DNA of 64,000 bases from Streptomyces poonensis (GTDB lineage: Bacteria > Actinomycetota > Actinomycetes > Streptomycetales > Streptomycetaceae): contig NZ_BMVW01000004.1 of assembly GCF_014650915.1 (NCBI RefSeq), forward strand, positions 227,978-291,977, given 5' to 3'. Positions within the stretch are counted from its first letter, which is position 1, and the number at the start of each line of letters is the position of its first letter. Made by a program: the position numbers and the translations under genes. The notes beneath the pieces were generated by a model, which did no database searches, was not told the DNA's origin, and saw only the letters and a program-made list of their open reading frames with translations. This document shows, in pieces, positions 57,966 to 64,000 of this stretch.

Positions 57966-59213
57966 ATGCCCAAGGCCGAACACCCCGCCTACCCCGTAGG
58001 CCTCCGTCTCACCGGTCGCCGAGTGGTCGTCCTCGGCGGCGGCCAGGTCGCCCAGCGCCGCCTCCCGGCCCTGATCGCGGCGGGCGCCGACGTCCTCCTC
58101 GTGTCCCCCGGAGCCACGCCCTCGGTCGAGGCGATGGCGGACGCGGGCGAGATCACCTGGGAGCGGCGCCCCTACACCGACGGCGACCTGGCCGATGCCT
58201 GGTACGCCGTCGTGGCCACCAGCGACCCCGACGCCAACGCCGCCGCCTCCGCCGAGGCCGAGCGCCACCGCGTCTGGTGCGTCCGCTCCGACGCCGCCGA
58301 CGCCGCCACCGCCTGGACCCCGGCCACGGGACACAGCGAGGGCGTCACGGTCGCCGTCCTCACCACGGACGCCCGCGACCGCGACCCCCGCCGCACCGCC
58401 GCCATCCGCGACGCCGTGGTCGAGGGCCTGCGCGACGGCACCCTCGTCGCCCCGCACCACCGCACCCGCACCCCCGGTGTCGCCCTCGTCGGCGGCGGCC
58501 CCGGCGACCCCGACCTGATCACCGTGCGCGGCCGCCGCCTCCTCGCCGAGGCCGACGTCGTCATCGCCGACCGGCTCGGCCCGCGCGACCTGCTCGCCGA
58601 ACTGCCGCCCCACGTCGAGGTGATCGACGCGGCGAAGATCCCGTACGGCCGCTTCATGGCCCAGGAGGCCATCAACAACGCGCTGATCGAGCACGCCCAG
58701 CAGGGCAAGTCCGTCGTACGGCTCAAGGGTGGCGACCCCTTCGTCTTCGGCCGTGGCATGGAGGAGGCCCAGGCGCTCGCAGAGGCCGGCATCCCCTGCA
58801 CGGTCGTCCCGGGCATCTCCAGCTCGATCTCGGTGCCGGGTGCGGCCGGCATCCCCGTCACCCACCGGGGTGTCGCCCATGAGTTCACCGTGGTCAGCGG
58901 CCATGTCGCGCCCGACGACGAGCGCTCGCTGGTCGACTGGCCGGCGCTGGCGAAGCTGCGCGGCACGCTGGTCGTGCTCATGGGTGTCGACAAGATCGGC
59001 CGTATCGCCGAGACACTGATCGCGCACGGCAAGCCGGCCGACACCCCGGTCGCCCTGGTCCAGGAGGGCACCATGGCCGCCCAGCGCCGCGTGGACGCCA
59101 CCCTCGCCACGGTCGCCGAGACGGTCGTGGCCCAGGACGTGAAGCCGCCGGCGGTCATCGTCATCGGCGAGGTCGTGCGGGTCGGCCCGCAGGCCACCCC
59201 CGACCAGCCGTAG
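57966..59213 (+). CDS. cysG: Siroheme synthase: precorrin-2 dehydrogenase/ferrochelatase plus uroporphyrinogen-III methyltransferase
   Basis: The 415-residue two-domain enzyme starts with a Rossmann domain (LTGRRVVVLGGGQVAQRRLPAL, about residues 15-36) that oxidises precorrin-2 and may insert iron. From about 176 the SUMT domain shows VALVGGGPGDPDLITVRGRRLL, DRLG, RLKGGDPFVFGRG, VPGISSSISVPGAAGIPVTHR and GTLVVLMGV. Precorrin-2 feeds both siroheme and, in this cobalamin region, cobL and bluB-cobT. ATG 57966 has AGGGAG upstream; the upstream open frame is non-coding. Confidence 0.93.
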   Translation: MPKAEHPAYPVGLRLTGRRVVVLGGGQVAQRRLPALIAAGADVLLVSPGATPSVEAMADAGEITWERRPYTDGDLADAWYAVVATSDPDANAAASAEAERHRVWCVRSDAADAATAWTPATGHSEGVTVAVLTTDARDRDPRRTAAIRDAVVEGLRDGTLVAPHHRTRTPGVALVGGGPGDPDLITVRGRRLLAEADVVIADRLGPRDLLAELPPHVEVIDAAKIPYGRFMAQEAINNALIEHAQQGKSVVRLKGGDPFVFGRGMEEAQALAEAGIPCTVVPGISSSISVPGAAGIPVTHRGVAHEFTVVSGHVAPDDERSLVDWPALAKLRGTLVVLMGVDKIGRIAETLIAHGKPADTPVALVQEGTMAAQRRVDATLATVAETVVAQDVKPPAVIVIGEVVRVGPQATPDQP

Positions 59214-59265
59214 ACACCGGGCTCCGGCCACCGGACACCACACCGAGGACGAGGCACCAGCACCC

Positions 59266-60084
59266 GTGGCAGAACTGATCACCATCGACGACCCCGACGA
59301 CCCGCGTCTGCACGACTACACGGGCCTGACCGACGTGGAGCTGCGCCGCAGACGCGAGCCGGCCGAGGGTCTGTTCATCGCCGAGGGCGAGAAGGTCATC
59401 AAGCGGGCCGTCGACGCCGGCTACGCGATGCGCTCGATGCTGCTCTCCGCCAAGTGGGTCGAGGCCATGCGCGACATCGTCGACGACTCCCCGGCGCCGG
59501 TGTACGTGGTGGAGCCCGCGCTCGCCGAGCACGTCACCGGCTACCACGTGCACCGCGGCGCCCTCGCCTCCATGCGGCGCAAGCCGCTGCCGTCGGCGGA
59601 CGAACTGCTGCGCACCGCCCGCCGGGTGGTGGTCATGGAGTCGGTCAACGACCACACCAACATCGGCGCGATCTTCCGCTCGGCCGCGGCCCTGGGCATG
59701 GACGCGGTCCTGCTCTCCCCGACGTGCGCCGATCCGCTCTACCGGCGCAGCGTGAAGGTCTCGATGGGCGCGGTCTTCGCGGTGCCGTACGCGCGGCTGG
59801 ACGCCTGGCCCAAGGATCTGTACGCGGTCCGCGAGGCCGGTTTCACCCTCCTCGCGCTCACCCCGGACGACACGGCCGGAACCCTCGACGAGACGGCCCC
59901 GCACCGCATGGACCGGGTCGCCCTGATGCTCGGCGCCGAGGGCGACGGCCTGACCCGCAAGGCCCTGGCCGCGGCGGACGAACGGGTCCGCATCCCCATG
60001 GCCCACGGCGTCGACTCGCTCAACGTGGGAGCCGCGGCAGCGGTCGCGTTCTACGCGGTGGCGACGGGCCGCCCCGGTACCTGA
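59266..60084 (+). CDS. TrmH/SpoU-family RNA methyltransferase (second)
   Basis: The 272-residue protein is a second SpoU-fold methyltransferase, about 40 kb from the first SpoU gene. N-terminal LTDVELRRRREPAEGLFIAEGEKVIKRAV is the substrate-binding region. The SpoU motifs are NDHTNIGAIFRSAAALGMDAVLL, MLGAEGDGLTRKAL and the knot SLNVGAAAAVAFYAV. The long linker between motifs 1 and 2 differs from the first copy. GTG start with ACGAGG upstream. RNA target unknown. Confidence 0.9.
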   Translation: MAELITIDDPDDPRLHDYTGLTDVELRRRREPAEGLFIAEGEKVIKRAVDAGYAMRSMLLSAKWVEAMRDIVDDSPAPVYVVEPALAEHVTGYHVHRGALASMRRKPLPSADELLRTARRVVVMESVNDHTNIGAIFRSAAALGMDAVLLSPTCADPLYRRSVKVSMGAVFAVPYARLDAWPKDLYAVREAGFTLLALTPDDTAGTLDETAPHRMDRVALMLGAEGDGLTRKALAAADERVRIPMAHGVDSLNVGAAAAVAFYAVATGRPGT

Positions 60085-60117
60085 CGGGGACCACGGGCCG
60101 GCTCCCGCGGGTCGGAC

Positions 60118-61560
60118 TCAGCCGTGCTCCGCCATGGGGGCGTCGCGCTCGCCGTCCGGCTCGCTCTCCGCGGTCTCCGCCGGATCGCTGCCCACCGGCT
60201 CGTCCCGCGGCGACCCGTACGACTGCTCCTGCCGTACGTCCTCCCGCACCCGTCCGTCGTCCAGTCCCCGCGCCGGTCCCTGGCAGCCCTGCGCGGCGGC
60301 GATCCCGAGGGCCACCAGCAGCGTCACCACGACGAACACGATCAGTCGCTGGCGCAGCAGCCGGGGGTTGGCGGGCCGCCGTCCGGCGGTCCCGTTGGTG
60401 CGGGCCGCCGGACGTCCCGCTCCGCTGCGCGGTGCGGGCCTGCCGCCGGAACGGGAGGTGCGCTGCTGCACGGGGCGTGCCCCGGACGAGGACCGGGAGC
60501 CGGAACCGCCACCGGTGCGGGACGAACCACCGGTCCGCGACCCGCTTCCCGTACCCGTCCCGTTCGCCGTCCGCGACCCGCTCCCCGTACGGGAACCGTC
60601 GGCCGTACGCGGCGAAGGCGTGCCCGGAGCGGTCTGCCGGCGCCGCTGGGTGCGCTGCTCGGCGTACGGTCCGGCGAGCCGGCCCGACGGCCGGTCGGGA
60701 TCGGTGCGCGGAGCGGGCGGGCGTACGTCCGTGAGCCCCTGCGCCTCACGGGCCGCGATCTCCTTGAGCCGCAGCGACAGTTGCAGCGTGTCGGGCCGCT
60801 CCTCCGGGTCCTTGGCGAGGCAGGCGCGGACGAGGGGGGCGAGCGCGTCCGGCACGCCGTGCAGCTGGGGCTCCTCGTGCACCACCCGGTACAGCATCAC
60901 CTCGGAACTGCCGTGCCCGAACGGCGAGTCGGACGTCGCCGAGTACGCGAGGGTGGCGCCGAGCGCGAACACGTCGGTCGCCGGGGTGACGGCGGCACCG
61001 CGCACCTGCTCCGGCGCGAGGAACCCGGGCGACCCCACGGCCGTACCGACGTGGGTCAGCGTCGACGCCCCGGTCGCCCAGGCGATGCCGAAGTCGATGA
61101 TCCGCGGCCCCTTCGGGGACAGCAGGATGTTGGACGGCTTCAGGTCCCGGTGCACAACGCCCGCCTCGTGCACGGCGACGAGCCCCTCGGAGAGGGCGGC
61201 CCCGATCGCGGCGACCTCGGCGGCCGGCAGCGGGCCCCCCTGGGTGACCTTGTCGTGCAGCGACGGGCCGGGCACGTACTGCGTGGCGAACCACGGCCGG
61301 TCCGCCTCCAGATCCGCGGCCACCAGCCGGGCGGTGCACCCGCCCCGGATCCGCCGTGCCGCCGACACCTCGCGAGCGAACCTCGACCGGAACTCCTGGT
61401 CCTCCGCCAGATCGGGCCGGATCACCTTCAGCGCGACCCGCTGCCCCTTCCGGTCGGAACCCAGGTAGACCACGCCCATGCCGCCCGCGCCGAGCCGTCT
61501 GTGCAGCCTGAACGAGCCGACGACGCGCGGGTCCTCGCGCCTCAGGCGCATCATCGCCAT
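60118..61560 (-). CDS. Membrane-anchored Ser/Thr protein kinase
   Basis: The 480-residue kinase has a complete Hanks domain at residues 15-270: G-loop RRLGAGGMGVVYLG, Lys45 in VALKVIRP, Asp139 in VVHRDLKPSN and Asp156 in IIDFGIA. A Ser/Gly/Thr/Arg-rich linker follows (GSRTGSGSRTANGTG), then one membrane segment at about residues 402-425 (RLIVFVVVTLLVALGIAAA) and a charged 55-residue tail that may be extracellular. There are no PASTA domains. The start is uncertain; ATG 61560 has GCGGGG upstream, and earlier ATG/GTG starts are open. Confidence 0.9.
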   Translation of the reverse strand: MAMMRLRREDPRVVGSFRLHRRLGAGGMGVVYLGSDRKGQRVALKVIRPDLAEDQEFRSRFAREVSAARRIRGGCTARLVAADLEADRPWFATQYVPGPSLHDKVTQGGPLPAAEVAAIGAALSEGLVAVHEAGVVHRDLKPSNILLSPKGPRIIDFGIAWATGASTLTHVGTAVGSPGFLAPEQVRGAAVTPATDVFALGATLAYSATSDSPFGHGSSEVMLYRVVHEEPQLHGVPDALAPLVRACLAKDPEERPDTLQLSLRLKEIAAREAQGLTDVRPPAPRTDPDRPSGRLAGPYAEQRTQRRRQTAPGTPSPRTADGSRTGSGSRTANGTGTGSGSRTGGSSRTGGGSGSRSSSGARPVQQRTSRSGGRPAPRSGAGRPAARTNGTAGRRPANPRLLRQRLIVFVVVTLLVALGIAAAQGCQGPARGLDDGRVREDVRQEQSYGSPRDEPVGSDPAETAESEPDGERDAPMAEHG

Positions 61561-61762
61561 GTCCATCCCCGCTGCCCGGTCCGTATGACTCGCCACAGCT
61601 TACGTTTCCACGGCCGGGTCCGCGCAGAGGCCGCGCCCTCGCGGTCCGATGGATTGTCAGTGCCGGGTGGGACACTTGAAACGTGGCCAGGGAACAGGAG
61701 TTCGGGACGGCGCCGGGCCGCCCCTGATCCCAACGACCTGCCGCGGAAGGGGGATTGGACCT

Positions 61763-62038
61763 GTGAAAGGTGACCGCGTGGAGATCGTCGTGGACGCCGG
61801 TGACACGACGCGTACGTACGAGGTGGTGGCCAGCAGGGCGGGCCGCCGGGTGGAGACGGCGGTGCGCCGGGGCGTCGTCGAAGTGAGCGAAGTCACGCGC
61901 AGTGGATCAGTGGTGCGTACGGCCCGCTTCATGGCGAACCGGGTGCTGGCCCTGGTCGAACAGCCGGTGCCGCGGGAGGACAGCTCGGAACAGTCGGGGC
62001 ACACCGGACGTCCCCTCCGGGAAGACCCCGAGTCCTAG
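61763..62038 (+). CDS. Conserved-type small protein, function unknown
   Basis: The 91-residue protein begins VKGDRVEIVVDAGDTTRTYEVVASRAGRRVETAVRRGVVEV, a compact beta-strand pattern, and continues SEVTRSGSVVRTARFMANRVLALVEQ before a charged tail. No family is recognised, although I would expect it to be common in Streptomyces. GTG at 61763 has GGAAGGGGG upstream. It is divergent from the Ser/Thr kinase gene, so a shared promoter region lies between them. Confidence 0.75.
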   Translation: MKGDRVEIVVDAGDTTRTYEVVASRAGRRVETAVRRGVVEVSEVTRSGSVVRTARFMANRVLALVEQPVPREDSSEQSGHTGRPLREDPES

Positions 62039-62237
62039 GCGCCCGTCTCCACCCAGGGGAGTACGCCGCAGGTCACGGCTCATCCTCCGGGAGGCCCGGC
62101 AATCGGTACGAGGGCATGACGACCGGCATCCGCCGCGCGCCTAGATTTGAGGTCAAGCGGCGGGTGCAGCACTCGTCCCCCGAGGTCGGACGCCCGCCGC
62201 TGCCAACGACGACAAGTGATCGGTCAGGAGAGGGACC

Positions 62238-62447
62238 ATGGCCCTTACGGCACCGCGGACGCCGGCCCGCACACGGGAGCGCGAGGCGCACCGCGCGTCG
62301 CTGCCCGCCGGTCGCGCGGGGCGCCGCCACCCCCTGGTGGCGACGGCGATGGTCCTGCCCCTGGCAGCCCTGCTCCTGTACGCCTTCGGCGGCTTCGAGG
62401 CAGTGCTCACACAGGCGTCGTCCGTGGGCGTGATGCTGGGGCGCTGA
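62238..62447 (+). CDS. Small single-pass membrane protein
   Basis: The 69-residue protein begins MALTAPRTPARTREREAHRA, has a basic stretch, then one hydrophobic segment (LVATAMVLPLAALLLYAFGGF) and a short C-terminus ending VMLGR. CAGGAGAGGGACC precedes the ATG closely. No family recognised. It stands alone between the small protein and a terminator, with no overlap. Confidence 0.65.
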   Translation: MALTAPRTPARTREREAHRASLPAGRAGRRHPLVATAMVLPLAALLLYAFGGFEAVLTQASSVGVMLGR

Positions 62448-62535
62448 GCGGCGACCCCAGGCCCGGAAGAGCGGTCCGGGCGGGGACATCCACCCATGAA
62501 ACCCCGTGGGGACGGGGGTGCGGCGGACGGCACTG

Positions 62536-62567
62536 ACGCCCGCGCGGCTGGGGAGCCGCGCGGGCGT
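62536..62567 (+). terminator. Terminator before the kinase-like gene
   Basis: ACGCCCGCGCGGCT (62536-62549) and AGCCGCGCGGGCGT (62554-62567) form a perfect 14-base stem with a GGGG loop. It lies 88 bases after the small membrane-protein stop. Confidence 0.75.
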
Positions 62568-62679
62568 TGCACCATGCACCCACGGCTCCGCGCCGCCCCG
62601 CATCCACGCTCTCGCGCGCCAGGTCCATGACTACCTGCGTCTACGCTCACGGACAGCACAGACATCTCCAGGGAGTTCC

Positions 62680-63627
62680 GTGACCGTGCCCGTCGACGTA
62701 CTGCCCGCCCTCGCCGCCGGGGCCCGGGAAGCGGCCCATCCCCGGGGCGGCCGGGGCGAACCCTGCGGGCACCCGGACACGGTGCTCGCCGCACGCGACG
62801 ACGGCACGGTCGTCCGCCACGGCGACACGGTCGCCAAGGCCCACGCACCCGGCACCGACCCCACCGGGCTCGCCCTCCGCCTCGCCACCGCCGCCGCACT
62901 CCCCACGGTCCTCCTCGCCCCGCTGCGTCCGGCCCCGGCCGTCCTGCACGGCCGTCAGGTGACCTTCTGGCCGTACGGCACCCCGGTCGACCCGGAGATC
63001 CCCGAGGACGCCCCCTGGGAGGCGGCGGGCGCCCTGCTCGCCCGGCTGCACCGGGCGCCCGCGCCCGCCGGGCTGCCGCCCATGCGCGGCCCCGCCAAGG
63101 CGGCCCGTGCCGTCGCCCGGCTCCGCGCGGCCGGCCCGCACCCCGCGGCCCCGCCCGTGCTGCGCGCGTGGGCCGCGCTCCCGGCCTGGGCCCGCGGGGA
63201 CCGGCCCATGCCCGTCACGAGCACGCTCTGCCACGGTGACTTCCACCTCGGCCAGCTCGTCCGGCATCCCGCCGGGACCGGTCCGTGGCGGCTGATCGAC
63301 GTGGACGACCTGGGCGTGGGTGTCCCGGGCTGGGACCTGGCGCGCCCGGCCGCCTGGTACGCCTGCGGGCTGCTCCCGCCCGACGAGTGGACCCGCTTCC
63401 TGACCGCGTACCGGGAGGAGGGCGGCCCGGCGGTCCCGGCCGCCGGGGACCCCTGGCCCGCCCTGGACGTCCCGGCCCGCGCCCTGACCGTGCAGACGGC
63501 CGCCCTGGCCGTGGCCAAGTCGGTGGCGGCGGACCGCCCCCTGGACGAGGTGCAGCGGGCAGTGGTCGACGCCTGTCACCGAATGGGCACCACCCCACCG
63601 GAGTTGGTGCAAGATTTCACGAAGTAG
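62680..63627 (+). CDS. Aminoglycoside-phosphotransferase-like kinase
   Basis: The 315-residue protein has the APH/choline-kinase fold. The nucleotide and catalytic parts include TVLAARDDGTVVRHGDTVAKAHAPG, Brenner-type motif LCHGDFHLGQLV (the usual asparagine is Gln) and metal-binding LIDVDDLGVGVPGWDLARPAAW. Members phosphorylate antibiotics, sugars, choline or homoserine. No antibiotic-gene neighbours suggest resistance. GTG 62680 has GGGAG four bases upstream; GTG 62686 is also possible. The C-terminal VDACHRMGTTPPELVQDF is not diagnostic. Confidence 0.82.
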   Translation: MTVPVDVLPALAAGAREAAHPRGGRGEPCGHPDTVLAARDDGTVVRHGDTVAKAHAPGTDPTGLALRLATAAALPTVLLAPLRPAPAVLHGRQVTFWPYGTPVDPEIPEDAPWEAAGALLARLHRAPAPAGLPPMRGPAKAARAVARLRAAGPHPAAPPVLRAWAALPAWARGDRPMPVTSTLCHGDFHLGQLVRHPAGTGPWRLIDVDDLGVGVPGWDLARPAAWYACGLLPPDEWTRFLTAYREEGGPAVPAAGDPWPALDVPARALTVQTAALAVAKSVAADRPLDEVQRAVVDACHRMGTTPPELVQDFTK

Positions 63628-63708
63628 GGTGCAACCGACCGAAGCCGGGCAGTGTCTGTCCTGGCGATACGCGAAGCAGTACCGAACGGCGAGGAGTTGA
63701 GCCGAACC

Positions 63709-63996
63709 ATGCAGTGTCCGAAGTGCCATGCGCCGATGCACACCTACAACCGCAACGGCGTCCAGATCGAGCAGTGCAGCGGCTGCCGCGGGATATTCCT
63801 CGACTACGGCGAGCTGGAGTCGCTGACCCGCCTGGAGGCCCAGTGGTCGCAGCCCGCACCGCCGCCCCCGGCAGCCCCGCAGGCCTACCCGGCGGCTCCC
63901 CCCGCTCCCGCCTGGGGAGCCCCGCACCACGGCGGTCACGGCCACTACGGTCACAACCGGCACAAGAGCTTCGGCCGCATGCTGTTCTCCAGCTGA
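63709..63996 (+). CDS. Zinc-ribbon (TFIIB-type) small protein
   Basis: The 95-residue protein begins MQCPKCHAPMHTYNRNGVQIEQCSGCRGIFLDYGELESL, the zf-TFIIB pattern with two CxxC pairs and the GIFLDYGELE loop. A Pro/Ala-rich stretch and a His/Gly tail (HHGGHGHYGHNRHKS) follow. It is probably a zinc-binding protein; the His tail could bind further metal. GAGGAG lies 12 bases before the ATG at 63709. The stop codon TGA at 63994-63996 lies four bases from the window end. Confidence 0.85.
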   Translation: MQCPKCHAPMHTYNRNGVQIEQCSGCRGIFLDYGELESLTRLEAQWSQPAPPPPAAPQAYPAAPPAPAWGAPHHGGHGHYGHNRHKSFGRMLFSS

Positions 63997-64000
63997 GCCG

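Overview
The window is a stretch of chromosome from a Streptomyces species or a close relative. The case for this is very high GC with strongly GC-biased third codon positions, many GTG and one likely TTG start, GGAGG-type ribosome binding sites, several probably leaderless starts, Streptomyces-type families (large TPR regulators, SpoIIE phosphatases, membrane-tethered Ser/Thr kinases, DUF1918, DUF6314), and a conserved core order of infC-rpmI-rplT-SpoU methyltransferase-histidine kinase-pheST followed downstream by argCJBDR. I see no tRNA or rRNA gene, intact insertion sequence, prophage, CRISPR array or large biosynthetic cluster.

Layout. 0-7 kb: translation genes (end of infC, rpmI, rplT, an rRNA methyltransferase, a soluble PAS histidine kinase, pheS-pheT). 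7-25 kb: a mixed accessory block with a SpoIIE-type phosphatase, a TPR regulator, a NUDIX hydrolase, a 3-hydroxyacyl-CoA dehydrogenase, a secreted glycosidase-like protein, a DMT exporter divergent from a MocR regulator, a phosphoglycerate-mutase-like protein lacking its catalytic histidines, a secreted GH51 arabinofuranosidase behind an elaborate promoter, an F420-type oxidoreductase, a BlaI/M56 peptidase pair, and a membrane acyltransferase whose start abuts a BlaI-like operator. 25.4-30.4 kb: the argCJBDR operon with four-base translational overlaps and an ARG box in the promoter. 30.4-35.7 kb, minus strand: ApbE, FMN-binding lipoprotein-like protein and ferric-reductase-like protein (an extracytoplasmic electron-transfer set), then an L,D-transpeptidase, a PPOX protein and a secreted protein with a nearly identical internal duplication. 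35.9-38.7 kb: argG and argH, with a second ARG box.

38.8-47.3 kb: an aldo-keto reductase, a TetR-MFS efflux operon under a four-half-site symmetric operator, a lysophosphatidate-type acyltransferase, a Tat-exported glycerophosphodiesterase with a possible PHO box, a short sigma-like protein, GNAT and HAD proteins. 47.4-51.5 kb: a methionine ABC importer (metN, metI and two tandem metQ genes) preceded by a 28-codon leader ORF ending in Cys-Met-Cys-Arg-Met-Cys. 52.5-59.2 kb: corrin and siroheme genes (cobL, a BluB-CobT fusion with a disordered N-terminal half, cysG/cobA). 59.2-64 kb: a second SpoU methyltransferase, a Ser/Thr kinase, two small proteins, an aminoglycoside-phosphotransferase-like kinase and a zinc-ribbon protein.

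The arginine genes (all but argA/argF functions), the methionine importer and the cobalamin genes make this an amino-acid and cofactor region. The most unusual features are regulatory: the Cys/Met leader peptide before metN, the nested palindrome before tetR, the BlaI-like site, the ApbE/FMN/ferric reductase set and the BluB-CobT fusion. All names are from sequence reading alone; no database search was run.
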